A stretch of DNA of 64,000 nt from DATAEE01 sp036258175 (GTDB lineage Bacteria; Acidobacteriota; Vicinamibacteria; Vicinamibacterales; 2-12-FULL-66-21), in the NCBI GenBank assembly GCA_036258175.1, contig DATAEE010000141.1, positions 78,708 through 142,707 on the forward strand, read 5' to 3'. A program made the position numbers and the translations under genes. The notes under the pieces are model-generated. The model did not search any database and was not told the origin of the DNA. It saw only the letters and a program-made list of their open reading frames with translations. Of this stretch, positions 7,702 to 17,454 are shown one piece after another (positions within the stretch are counted from its first letter, which is position 1; every line of letters begins with the position of its first letter).

Positions 7702-8454
7702 ATGCGGGCAATCGTGACGGGGGCGACGAGCGGAATCGGGCAGGCGGTGGCGCGTCGCTTTGCGCGGGATCGCGCGTCGCTGACGCTTGTCGGACGGGAT
7801 ACTGCCGCGCTCGACGCCATAACGGCCGAGTTGGCCGACAACGAGTGCAAGGCACGCGCGATCGTCACGGACGTTACGGCGCCCGACGCACCCTCACGCA
7901 TCGTTGGTGGCGCGCTTGAAGCATTCGGCGGTCTCGACGCGCTCGTCAACGCGGCCGGCGTGTTCGCGGGCGGCACGATGCAGGCGACCGACGATGCCGG
8001 GTGGGACAACATGCTGGATGTGAATCTGTCTGCGCCTTTCCGACTGATGCGCGAGGCGGCGCCGCACCTCGCCGCGTCGCGTGGCGCGATCGTGAACATC
8101 TCCAGCGTCGCCGGGCTGCGCTCCTTCCCGGGGATCGTGGCGTATTGCGTCAGCAAGGCGGCGCTCGATCAGCTCACGCGCTGCGCCGCGCTCGAGCTCG
8201 CGCCGCAGCAGGTGCGGGTCAACGCCGTCAACCCGGGCGTCGTTGTTACCAATCTCCACCGCCGATCTGGCATGAGCGAGGACGACTATGCCGCGTTCCT
8301 TGAGCGCGCGAAAGAGACGCACCCGCTCGGGCGCGCCGGATCGTCCGAGGAGATCGCTGAGCTGATCTACTTTTTGTGTTCTGAGAAGTCGGGGTGGATC
8401 ACCGGTGAGACGATCTCAATCGACGGCGGACGTCACCTGACCTGTTTGCGGTAG
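7702..8454 (+). CDS. SDR family oxidoreductase
   Basis: The 250-residue short-chain dehydrogenase/reductase has the cofactor glycine motif TGATSGIGQAVA (residues ~6-17), NAAGVF (~86), and the catalytic Ser-Tyr-Lys set (NISSVAGLRS, then YCVSKAALDQL). The C-terminal GRAGSSEEIAELIYFL and ITGETISIDGGRH are typical of the classical FabG-like subgroup. An arginine after the first strand (VGRD) suggests NADP(H). The substrate is unknown. The ATG at 7702 puts the Rossmann strand directly at the N-terminus; a GTG at 7690 is an alternative. It is divergent from the TonB gene, with a 258-base gap that probably holds both promoters. Confidence 0.9.
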   Translation: MRAIVTGATSGIGQAVARRFARDRASLTLVGRDTAALDAITAELADNECKARAIVTDVTAPDAPSRIVGGALEAFGGLDALVNAAGVFAGGTMQATDDAGWDNMLDVNLSAPFRLMREAAPHLAASRGAIVNISSVAGLRSFPGIVAYCVSKAALDQLTRCAALELAPQQVRVNAVNPGVVVTNLHRRSGMSEDDYAAFLERAKETHPLGRAGSSEEIAELIYFLCSEKSGWITGETISIDGGRHLTCLR

Positions 8455-8464
8455 CCGACCATCA

Positions 8465-9004
8465 TCATCCGCGCACACCCTCGACGAACCGCTGGCCATC
8501 CCGTTCGGCAACGATACGCACGGCCTTGAAGCCCGCGCTTCGCAGCCACTCTTGGGCGGAGTACTGCGGATCGCTTCGTGGGCCGATGAGCGCAGCCAGG
8601 CCGCTTCGCGCCGCCGCTTCGACGATGATGGCGCGGCCGCCTGCACGCAAAACCTTCGAGACTTCGGCAAGCAGGGCCGTGCGAGCCTCCGGCGTCAAAG
8701 GGCGCAGCGCGTCGAGCAGGACGACGACGTCGAACGAACCGGTCGCGAACGGCAGCGGTGCGAGTGGCGCGGAAGAAATCTCGACGAGCACGCCTTCGCG
8801 CTCCGCCGCACGCGTAGCGCGCGCGACGGCCTCGTCCGACGAATCGATTGCGACGGCGCGCCCGGTAAGGCCGGTCTTCGCTGCGAGCGCCGCGAAGAGT
8901 CCGCCGTCACCGCATCCAATCTGCAGCAGTCGATCGCCGAGCTTCACGCCGATCATCGAGACGGCGAGATGATGCGGTCCCGGTCCCTGACGAAAAATCT
9001 TCAT
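8465..9004 (-). CDS. Class I SAM-dependent methyltransferase
   Basis: The product has about 179 residues, starting at the ATG of MKIFRQGPGPHH (an upstream in-frame ATG at 9016 is an alternative). Methyltransferase motif I is LLQIGCGDGGLFAALAA, motif II AIDSSDEAV, motif III near FDVVVLLDALRPL, and a later segment VLRAGGRAIIVEAA matches the post-motif strand. The substrate is unknown. The gene is convergent with the SDR (10 bases apart) and divergent from inositol-phosphate synthase with only 28 bases between the two starts. Confidence 0.82.
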   Translation of the reverse strand: MKIFRQGPGPHHLAVSMIGVKLGDRLLQIGCGDGGLFAALAAKTGLTGRAVAIDSSDEAVARATRAAEREGVLVEISSAPLAPLPFATGSFDVVVLLDALRPLTPEARTALLAEVSKVLRAGGRAIIVEAAARSGLAALIGPRSDPQYSAQEWLRSAGFKAVRIVAERDGQRFVEGVRG

Positions 9005-9018
9005 CAATACCTGCATGA

Positions 9019-9024
9019 TATAGT
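9019..9024 (+). promoter_or_regulatory. Candidate -10 element for inositol-phosphate synthase
   Basis: TATAGT ends 8 bases before the GTG at 9033. If used as a -10 hexamer, transcription would begin at or within a few bases of the start codon, giving a leaderless message. No convincing -35 is seen. Read in the other direction the same bases give ACTATATC, which could serve the divergent methyltransferase. Confidence 0.4.
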
Positions 9025-9032
9025 TTCGGGCC

Positions 9033-10346
9033 GTGACGGAACCACTCGACATTCGGCCGGCTGACGGCCGTCTTGGTGTGCTGCTCGCGGGACTCGGCGC
9101 GGTCAGCACGACATTCATCGCCGGCGTCCTCGCCGTGCGAAAAGGAATTGCGAAACCAATTGGCGCGCTGACGCAGATGGGCACGGTGCGCCTCGGCAAG
9201 CGCACCGACGGACGTTCGCCGGCGATCGATGAGCTCGTCCCGCTGACGCCGCTCGATAATCTGGTGTTCGGCGGCTGGGACATCTTCGAGGACGATTGCT
9301 ATGACGCGGCGCGCACGGCCGGCGTCATCGAGCGATCGCTCCTGGATCAGGTGAAGCCGGAGCTCGAAGCGATCAAGCCATGGCCCGCCGTGTTCGATCG
9401 CCGTTACGTCAAGCGTCTTGATGGTCCGAACGTCAAAGGATCGCGGAACAAGCGGGATCTGGCCGAGGCGCTCATCGACGATATCCGACGGTTCAAAGAG
9501 ACGCACAAACTCGATCGACTCGTATTGATCTGGTGCGGCTCAACCGAAGTGTTCCTGCGGGAAACCGACGTGCACCGCAGCGTCGCGGCTTTCGAGAAAG
9601 GCCTTGCGGCGAACGACGACGCGATTCCCTCGAGCATGATCTACGCGTACGCCGCGATCAAAGAAGGCATACCGTACGCGAACGCGGCGCCGAACTTGAG
9701 CGCCGACGTGCCCGCGCTCATCGATCTCGCCTCGAGGACGGGCGCGCCAATCGCCGGCAAGGATCTCAAGACCGGGCAGACGCTCATCAAGACGATCATC
9801 GCGCCCGGTCTGAAGGCGCGCCTCCTCGGCGTCAGCGGCTGGTACTCGACGAACATCCTCGGCAACCGGGACGGCGAAGTGCTGGACGATCCGGAATCGT
9901 TCAAGACGAAGGAGGAGAGCAAGAAGTCCGTTCTCGACTACATTCTCCAGCCGAATCTGTATCCCGAGTTGTACGAGCACCTGTGCCACGTCGTCCGCAT
10001 CAACTACTACCCGCCGCGCGGCGACAACAAAGAGGGTTGGGACAATATCGACATGTTCGGATGGCTCGGCTATCCAATGCAGCTCAAGATCAATTTTCTG
10101 TGCCGCGACAGCATTCTCGCGGCGCCGATCGTGCTGGATCTCGTGCTGTTTCTGGATCTCGCAAAACGCGCTGGCATGTCGGGCATTCAGGAATGGCTGT
10201 CGTTCTACTTCAAGAGCCCGATGCACGCGCCCGAGCTGTACCCGGAGCACGACCTGTTCATTCAGCTGATGAAGCTGAAGAACACGCTGCGCTACATGCG
10301 AGGCGAGGACCTCATTACCCACTTGGGGCGGGAGTACTACGATTAG
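9033..10346 (+). CDS. ino1: Inositol-3-phosphate synthase
   Basis: This NAD-dependent enzyme converts glucose 6-phosphate to 1D-myo-inositol 3-phosphate, the first step to inositol lipids and inositol-based solutes. The 437-residue protein has the N-terminal nucleotide-binding glycine loop GVLLAGLGAVSTTFIAGV, NVKGSRNKRDLAE, the central GKDLKTGQTLIKT motif with the catalytic lysine region, SGWYSTNILGNRDGEVL, and the C-terminal GYPMQLKINFLCRDSILAAP. The length fits the bacterial enzymes with long C-termini. The start is a GTG with no ribosome site and a -10-like hexamer just upstream, so a leaderless mRNA is possible. Confidence 0.93.
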   Translation: MTEPLDIRPADGRLGVLLAGLGAVSTTFIAGVLAVRKGIAKPIGALTQMGTVRLGKRTDGRSPAIDELVPLTPLDNLVFGGWDIFEDDCYDAARTAGVIERSLLDQVKPELEAIKPWPAVFDRRYVKRLDGPNVKGSRNKRDLAEALIDDIRRFKETHKLDRLVLIWCGSTEVFLRETDVHRSVAAFEKGLAANDDAIPSSMIYAYAAIKEGIPYANAAPNLSADVPALIDLASRTGAPIAGKDLKTGQTLIKTIIAPGLKARLLGVSGWYSTNILGNRDGEVLDDPESFKTKEESKKSVLDYILQPNLYPELYEHLCHVVRINYYPPRGDNKEGWDNIDMFGWLGYPMQLKINFLCRDSILAAPIVLDLVLFLDLAKRAGMSGIQEWLSFYFKSPMHAPELYPEHDLFIQLMKLKNTLRYMRGEDLITHLGREYYD

Positions 10347-10377
10347 TATGTAGGCCCGGCCCGCGTGAGGACAACGA

Positions 10378-10896
10378 ATGACACCACCAAAGCTCCAGCC
10401 GGCGCTTTATGGCGGCGCGTTCATCGGCGTGCTGTCGGCCCTGCCGTTCGTCAATTTCGGCAACGCCTGCTGCTGCATGTGGGTCATTATCGGCGGGGTG
10501 ATCGCCGCTTATGTGATGCAGCAGAATTATCCGCTGCCGATCACGGTCGCGGACGGCGCGCTCGTCGGCCTGCTCGCTGGTGTCTTCGGCGGCATTATCA
10601 GCGCGGTGCTCTCAGTCCCGATCGAGCTCATGTTTGGCGACGTGCAGAGGGAGATGTTCAAGCGCATGGTCGAGGGCTTCGGGAATCTGCCGCCTGAAGC
10701 GCAGGACATGTTCGAACAGATGGAGAGTCGCGGCGCCGCGGAGATGGCGCTCGGTTCTATCTTCGGTCTGATGGTTGGCGTCGTCGCCGGCGCGATCTTC
10801 GGCTTGCTCGGTGGTGTCCTTGGTGCGGCGCTCTTCCGGAAGGATCAGCCGCCGGTGCAGCCCGATGCGCCGTTGGTGCCGACCACGCCGCTATAA
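10378..10896 (+). CDS. Small glycine-rich membrane protein of unknown function
   Basis: The 172-residue protein has two paired hydrophobic regions at the N-terminal half (GGAFIGVLSALPFVNFG, then MWVIIGGVIAAYVMQQ, and ALVGLLAGVFGGIISAVLSV) and another at the C-terminus (GSIFGLMVGVVAGAIFGLLG). A charged amphipathic linker with MFKRMVEGFGN separates them. The NACCCM triplet of cysteines is notable. A Pro-rich tail ends the protein. I recognise no family; glycine-zipper packing suggests an oligomeric membrane protein. It begins 31 bases after ino1 and ends 5 bases before acetyl-CoA synthetase, so it may share their transcript. Confidence 0.7.
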   Translation: MTPPKLQPALYGGAFIGVLSALPFVNFGNACCCMWVIIGGVIAAYVMQQNYPLPITVADGALVGLLAGVFGGIISAVLSVPIELMFGDVQREMFKRMVEGFGNLPPEAQDMFEQMESRGAAEMALGSIFGLMVGVVAGAIFGLLGGVLGAALFRKDQPPVQPDAPLVPTTPL

Positions 10897-10901
10897 GCAG
10901 G

Positions 10902-12860
<1,959 letters not shown>

Positions 12861-12864
12861 GCTC

Positions 12865-12968
12865 ATTGTGGATTGCTGATGGCCGAATGCTGAATGGCGG
12901 TGTCTAATCACCGGAACATCCGTTTAGCTGGAGCCGTCCAGATCATTCAGCACTCAGCAATCCATAAT
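12865..12968. repeat. Long imperfect inverted repeat (ATTCAGC/GGATTGCTGA type)
   Basis: The left arm at 12865-12896 (word TGGATTGCTGA, then GCTGAATG) pairs with the right arm at 12944-12968 (CATTCAGC, then TCAGCAATCCA), leaving a loop of about 47 bases. It fills the gap between acetyl-CoA synthetase and the ABC ATPase. It may act as a transcript-end hairpin or be a dispersed miniature repeat; no transposase or flanking duplication is visible. Confidence 0.65.
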
Positions 12969-12988
12969 CAGCATTGGGGAGTAATAGC

Positions 12989-13741
12989 GTGGCTCTGATT
13001 GAGACCCAGGACCTCTGGAAAACCTACGTGATGGGCTCCGAGGAGATTCATGCCCTTCGCGGCGTGTCCATCCAGATCGATCGCGGCGAGTACGTGGCGA
13101 TCATGGGCCCATCCGGATCCGGGAAATCCACGCTGATGAACCTGGTCGGCTGCCTGGACACGCCGTCCAAAGGCAGCTACCTGCTGAACGGCAAGCAGGT
13201 CAGCGAGATGAACGACGACGAGCTGGCGCGGATCCGGAACGAGGAGATCGGGTTCGTCTTCCAGACATTCAACCTGCTGCCGCGCGCGACCGCCCTCCAC
13301 AACGTGGAGCTGCCGCTCATCTATGCCGGCATGCCATCGAAGGATCGGCAGCAGCGCGCGCTCGAAGCCCTGGGGAAGGTCGAGTTGAGCGACCGCAAGA
13401 CACACCGTCCGAACGAGCTGTCGGGCGGCCAGCGGCAGCGCGTCGCGATCGCGCGCGCGCTGGTCAACAATCCTTCGATCCTGCTTGCTGACGAGCCGAC
13501 CGGGAACCTCGACTCGAAGACGGGCGAAGAGATCATGGGCCTGTTCGAACGGCTTCATCGCGGCGGCAACACGATTGTCCTCGTCACCCACGAACCGGAC
13601 ATCGCCGCGCACGCTCACCGGGCCATTCATATCCGCGACGGAAACGTCGAGAAGGATGTCAGGGCTTCCGGGGTTCCAAGGGTTCCAGCAGTTCCAGGGG
13701 TTCCAGAGGTTCGTGGTTCTACGTCCACAGCGAACCCATGA
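12989..13741 (+). CDS. ABC transporter ATP-binding protein, MacB/LolD type
   Basis: The 250-residue ATPase has Walker A GPSGSGKST, a Q-loop in FVFQTFNLLPR, signature LSGGQRQRVAIARAL, Walker B ILLADEPTGNLDS and the switch histidine VTHEP. The phrase TFNLLPRATALHNVELPL is typical of ATPases serving MacB/LolCE/FtsX-type permeases. The GTG at 12989 has GGGGAG eight bases upstream. No permease is adjacent; the ADOP-type permease near 61 kb is of a compatible class but far away. The last ~25 residues (VPRVPAVPGVPEV) are encoded by a GGTTCCA repeat and are not part of the conserved fold. Confidence 0.9.
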   Translation: MALIETQDLWKTYVMGSEEIHALRGVSIQIDRGEYVAIMGPSGSGKSTLMNLVGCLDTPSKGSYLLNGKQVSEMNDDELARIRNEEIGFVFQTFNLLPRATALHNVELPLIYAGMPSKDRQQRALEALGKVELSDRKTHRPNELSGGQRQRVAIARALVNNPSILLADEPTGNLDSKTGEEIMGLFERLHRGGNTIVLVTHEPDIAAHAHRAIHIRDGNVEKDVRASGVPRVPAVPGVPEVRGSTSTANP

Positions 13742-13786
13742 ACCTTGAACCCGTGGAACCCATGGAACCTTTGGAACGTTGGAACC
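13671..13786. repeat. GGTTCCA direct repeats with inverted TGGAACC arm
   Basis: From 13671 to about 13718 the word GGTTCCA or a near variant recurs four to five times. From 13732 to 13786 its complement TGGAACC recurs about five times. Together they form a large imperfect hairpin covering the 3' end of the ABC ATPase gene and the following spacer. The coding part gives a Val-Pro repeat at the protein C-terminus. Confidence 0.75.
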
Positions 13787-13798
13787 GGATGAATGGTG

Positions 13799-14683
13799 TT
13801 AGATCGCCGCGAAGTGACCGCCTGAGATTTCCTTCAAAGGCGCGTGGCGGTTGAAGGCCGACGGATCGAGATCGATCCGCCGCCGCACGGCCGCCGGATC
13901 GAGAGACGGAATCGCCGAGAGAAGCGCGCGCGTGTAAGGATGCGCGGGCGCGGCGAAGAGCCGGTCGGTCGGTCCGGTCTCGACAATCTTTCCCACATAC
14001 ATCACCGCCACGCGGTCGCAGATGTGCCGCACGAGTCGCAGATCGTGAGCGATGAAGAGGTACGTGAGCTTCAGCCTCTGTTGCAGTTCCATGAGCAGGT
14101 TAACCACCTGCGCCTGCACCGAAACGTCGAGCGCCGACACGGGCTCATCCGCGATGATGAGTGAGGGGTTGAGGGCCAGGGCACGCGCGAGGCCGATGCG
14201 CTGACGCTGACCGCCGCTGAATTCGTGCGGATAGCGTGAGAGGTGCGACGGATCGAGCCCGACGAGCGAGAAGAGCTCACGCACGCGTGCCTGACGCTCC
14301 GCTTTTTTTCCCATCTTGTGGATGACGAGTGGCTCCTCAACGATCGTTCCGGCGCGCATCCGCGGGTTGAGCGAAGAGTACGGATCCTGAAAAACGATCT
14401 GCATATCCCGGCGCGCGCGCCGCAGGCGGGCGCGTGGGAACGTGAGGACGTTCTCGCCGCGGAACAACACCTCGCCCGACGTCGGCTCGATGAGTCGGAG
14501 GATGCACCGCCCGGTCGTGGTCTTCCCGCTGCCGGACTCGCCAACCAGGCCGAACGTCTCTCCTTCCGCTATCGAAAAGCTGACATCGTCGACCGCGGTC
14601 ACGGCGGTCTTCTTCGCGAGCAAGCCGTGCCCCCGCGTGAACTGCTTCGTGAGGTGGCGGACTTCAAGCAGCGGCTTCGACAT
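13799..14683 (-). CDS. Oligopeptide/dipeptide ABC transporter ATP-binding protein (OppF/DppF-like)
   Basis: The product has 294 residues, starting at the ATG of MSKPLLEVRHLTKQF, two bases after the stop of the paired ATPase. Walker A is GESGSGKTTTGR, the signature FSGGQRQRIGLARAL, Walker B LIIADEPVSALDVS, and the C-terminal oligopeptide-transporter extension begins HPYTRALLSAIPS. The segment AARDMQIVFQDPYSSLNPRM (or close) is characteristic of OppF. It pairs with the OppD-like ATPase; the permeases and binding protein are not in the window. Confidence 0.92.
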   Translation of the reverse strand: MSKPLLEVRHLTKQFTRGHGLLAKKTAVTAVDDVSFSIAEGETFGLVGESGSGKTTTGRCILRLIEPTSGEVLFRGENVLTFPRARLRRARRDMQIVFQDPYSSLNPRMRAGTIVEEPLVIHKMGKKAERQARVRELFSLVGLDPSHLSRYPHEFSGGQRQRIGLARALALNPSLIIADEPVSALDVSVQAQVVNLLMELQQRLKLTYLFIAHDLRLVRHICDRVAVMYVGKIVETGPTDRLFAAPAHPYTRALLSAIPSLDPAAVRRRIDLDPSAFNRHAPLKEISGGHFAAI

Positions 14684-14685
14684 GT

Positions 14686-15675
14686 CTACTGGCGCGGCGA
14701 TCCGCCGTCGTAGAGGAAGCACCGCACCGCGCGGCCGCGCCCGAGATCGGTGACGCCCGGCACCAGCGTATCGCAGTGATCGAGACGGGCCGCGCAGCGC
14801 GGCGCGAACGCGCAGCCGGGAGGCACGTGGCCGAGCACTGGGACCGTGCCGTGGATCGCTTTGAGGCGCTCGCCGGGCGTGCCGCCCGGAATCGACGTCA
14901 ACAGTGCCTGCGTGTAGGGATGTTTGGGGTCGACGAACAGCTCGGCAGCCGTCGCTTCCTCGACGATTCGTCCCGCGTACATAACCGCCACGCGGTCCGC
15001 GGTTTCGGCGACCACACCGAGATCGTGAGTGATGAGCAGCAAGGAGAGCTTGAACTCGCGCTTCATGTCGCGCAGCAGTTCGAGAATCTGCGCCTGTATG
15101 GTGACGTCGAGGGCGGTCGTGGGTTCGTCCGCGATGAGCAACGCCGGGCGGCAGGCAAGGGCCATCGCGATGAGCGCCCGCTGTCTCAATCCGCCCGAAA
15201 GCTGGTGCGGATACTCGTCGATGCGGCGAGCAGGTTCTGGAACACGCACGGCTCCGAGCAGTTCGACGGCGCGGTCCCGCGCGTCGCGCTTCTTCGCCTG
15301 GCCGTGCACGACGAGCGTTTCAGCTATCTGGTCGCCGATCGTGAAGACTGGGTTCAGCGCCGTCATGGGCTCCTGAAAGACGAGCCCGATTTGCGCCCCT
15401 CGGACTTCACGCATCGCGCGGTCGTCCAGAGTCAATAAGTCTTGTCCTTTGAATACGATACGTCCTGTTGCGATCCGGCCAGGCGGCTGGATCAGGCGGA
15501 GGATCGAGGACGCGGTCACCGACTTGCCACTGCCGGATTCGCCGACGAGGCACAGCGTCTCGCCCTCATGCACCTCGAAGCTGACATCGTCAACGGCGCG
15601 CGCAGTGGCGGTAGGGAGATCGAAAACCGTTGTGAGGTGCTCGACTTTGAGAAGGTAGTCACGGCTGGGACTCAC
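14686..15675 (-). CDS. Oligopeptide/dipeptide ABC transporter ATP-binding protein (OppD/DppD-like)
   Basis: The 329-residue protein has Walker A GESGSGKSVTA, QEPMTALNPVFTIGDQI, signature LSGGLRQRALIAMAL, Walker B LLIADEPTTALDVT and the family C-terminal region with cysteines (GCAFAPRCAARLDHC) that in DppD-type proteins can hold an iron-sulfur cluster. The GTG start overlaps the stop of the methylmalonyl-CoA mutase gene as GTGA, which implies translational coupling. The OppF-like partner follows after two bases. Confidence 0.92.
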   Translation of the reverse strand: MSPSRDYLLKVEHLTTVFDLPTATARAVDDVSFEVHEGETLCLVGESGSGKSVTASSILRLIQPPGRIATGRIVFKGQDLLTLDDRAMREVRGAQIGLVFQEPMTALNPVFTIGDQIAETLVVHGQAKKRDARDRAVELLGAVRVPEPARRIDEYPHQLSGGLRQRALIAMALACRPALLIADEPTTALDVTIQAQILELLRDMKREFKLSLLLITHDLGVVAETADRVAVMYAGRIVEEATAAELFVDPKHPYTQALLTSIPGGTPGERLKAIHGTVPVLGHVPPGCAFAPRCAARLDHCDTLVPGVTDLGRGRAVRCFLYDGGSPRQ

Positions 15676-17267
15676 GTATCGATCTCCCGGTGTTCGCCGA
15701 AGACGCCGCGGAGGGTGTCGGCGATCTCTCCAACCGTCGCGCGGGCCTCGACTGCCGTGACAATCGGCGGCACCAGGTTGTCACCGGCTTTCGCGGCGGC
15801 TGCGATCGCGTCGAGCGACGCCCGCCAGGCGGCGGAGCCGCGCGCCGCCCGAAGCGCTCGGACGCGGGCCACCTGCCGCCGCTCGAGCTCGGGATCGATC
15901 TGCAGCAGGCCGATCGGAGCGTTTTCGTCGGTCGCAAGCCGGTTGACGCCGACGACGATCTGCTCACCGCGCTCGACCGCCTGCTGCGCCCGGTACGCGG
16001 ACTCCTGGATCTCGCGCTGAATCGCACCCGCCTCGATGGCGGCGAGTGTGCCGCCGAGCGTCTGGATGCGTTCGAGCATCGCGCGTGCCTCCGTCTCGAT
16101 TGCATCGGTCCGCGCTTCGAGCGCCCACGCGCCGCCCAGCGGGTCGACGGTGTTGGTTGCGCCGGTTTCGTTCGCGATGATCTGTTGCGTCCTCAGGGCG
16201 ATGCGCGCCGACTCCTCGGTCGGCAGGGCCAGCGCTTCGTCCCGGCCGTTGCAGTGGAGCGACTGGGTTCCACCCAGGATGGCCGCCATGGCCTGCAGCG
16301 CGACGCGGACGATGTTGTTGTCCGGCTGCTGTGCGGTGAGCGTGCTGCCGGCCGTCTGCGTGTGGAAGCGCAGCTGCTCGGCCCGAGGGTCGGTTGCGCC
16401 GAACCGCTCCCGCATCAACCGCGCCCAGAGCCGGCGAGCGGCGCGGAACTTGGCAACCTCCTCCAGGAAATCGTTGTGCGCCGCGAAAAAGAACGAGAGC
16501 CGCCTCCCGAGCCGGTTGACGTCGAGTCCCGCCCCCAGTGCCGCTTCAACGTACGCGATGGCGTTCGCAAACGTGAACGCGACTTCCTGCGCGGCGGTCG
16601 ATCCCGCCTCGCGGATGTGATAGCCGCTGATCGAAATCGTGTTCCAGTTCGGCAGCTCCCGCTCGCACCACGCGAAGATGTCGGTGACGATACGCAGCGA
16701 TGACCGCGGAGGAAAGATGTACGTGCCGCGCGCGACGTATTCCTTGAGGATGTCGTTCTGGATCGTGCCTGACAGTTGGGCGAGATCCGCGCCCTGGCGT
16801 CTGGCCACGGCGACGTACAGCGCGAGGAGGACGATCGCCGTCGCGTTGATCGTCATCGACGTCGACACGCGGTCGAGCGGGATGGCATCGAAAAGCTCAG
16901 CCATGTCCTCGATGGAGTCGATGGCGACGCCAACGCGGCCGACTTCCCCCTCGGCGAGAGGGTGGTCCGAGTCGTAGCCAATCTGCGTGGGGAGATCGAA
17001 GGCGACGCTGAGGCCGCTCACGCCCTGGGCAAGCAGGTACCGGTAGCGCGCGTTGGATTCGGCGGCGGTCCCGAAGCCCGCGTACTGCCGCATCGTCCAC
17101 AGGCGGCCTCGGTACATCGTCGACTGAATCCCGCGCGTGTACGGAAAGGCACCCGGTTGCCCGAGATCGCGCGCTGGATCCCAGCCCCTGAGGTCGTCTG
17201 GTGTGACGAACGGCCTGCCGTGTGCGACGTGCGGCTTGGTCTGAGCATCTTCGGAGGCCCGCGACAT
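15672..17267 (-). CDS. Methylmalonyl-CoA mutase large-subunit catalytic domain
   Basis: The enzyme rearranges methylmalonyl-CoA and succinyl-CoA with adenosylcobalamin. The 531-residue protein contains only the TIM-barrel substrate domain: TRGIQSTMYRGRLWTMRQYAGFG near residue 45 (quoted in part), GLSVAFDLPTQIGYDSDH, SGTIQNDILKEY, SISGYHIREAGST, and LHCNGRDEALALPTEESA. The B12-binding domain (DxHxxG) is absent, so a separate small subunit is expected elsewhere, as in split-type mutases. It may instead serve a related acyl-CoA (ethylmalonyl- or isobutyryl-type). It is followed by the OppD-like gene with a GTGA overlap. Confidence 0.9.
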   Translation of the reverse strand: MSRASEDAQTKPHVAHGRPFVTPDDLRGWDPARDLGQPGAFPYTRGIQSTMYRGRLWTMRQYAGFGTAAESNARYRYLLAQGVSGLSVAFDLPTQIGYDSDHPLAEGEVGRVGVAIDSIEDMAELFDAIPLDRVSTSMTINATAIVLLALYVAVARRQGADLAQLSGTIQNDILKEYVARGTYIFPPRSSLRIVTDIFAWCERELPNWNTISISGYHIREAGSTAAQEVAFTFANAIAYVEAALGAGLDVNRLGRRLSFFFAAHNDFLEEVAKFRAARRLWARLMRERFGATDPRAEQLRFHTQTAGSTLTAQQPDNNIVRVALQAMAAILGGTQSLHCNGRDEALALPTEESARIALRTQQIIANETGATNTVDPLGGAWALEARTDAIETEARAMLERIQTLGGTLAAIEAGAIQREIQESAYRAQQAVERGEQIVVGVNRLATDENAPIGLLQIDPELERRQVARVRALRAARGSAAWRASLDAIAAAAKAGDNLVPPIVTAVEARATVGEIADTLRGVFGEHREIDT

Positions 17268-17291
17268 CGGCCAAATTGTGCCATGGATCCG

Positions 17292-17320
17292 TTGACACTC
17301 GTGAAGTCGGGTCTTACAAT
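17292..17320 (+). promoter_or_regulatory. Sigma-70-type promoter
   Basis: TTGACA (17292-17297) and TACAAT (17315-17320) are separated by 17 bases, a near-consensus pair. Transcription would start near 17327 and read the 31-codon reading frame at 17348 and then the small gene at 17455. Confidence 0.75.
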
Positions 17321-17347
17321 GACGTCAGCTCCACCGACCCACTCCCC

Positions 17348-17443
17348 ATGAGCAACTTTAGGCGGCCGATCTCTGCTCGCGCATCCTCAGCCGACAGTTC
17401 TGGATCGGCGATCGCCCCGGTTTCCCAGCGCCGGCGGCTGTGA
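17348..17443 (+). CDS. Possible 31-residue leader or upstream open reading frame
   Basis: An ATG at 17348, about 20 bases downstream of the predicted transcription start, opens a 31-codon frame (MSNFRRPISARASSADS at its start). It is rich in Ser, Arg and Ala. Its TGA stop at 17441-17443 runs straight into GAGGAGG, the ribosome site of the next gene, so translation of one could affect the other. There is no clear ribosome site of its own. It may be real, or simply an open stretch in the leader. Confidence 0.35.
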   Translation: MSNFRRPISARASSADSSGSAIAPVSQRRRL

Positions 17444-17454
17444 GGAGGTCCCGC

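Noticed and set aside
12865..12968. Possible insertion sequence
   Set aside because: There is no transposase frame and no visible target duplication; only the inverted repeat is supported.
13671..13786. Possible CRISPR-like array
   Set aside because: The words are 7 bases long, unevenly spaced and inverted halfway; there are no spacers of constant length and no cas gene.
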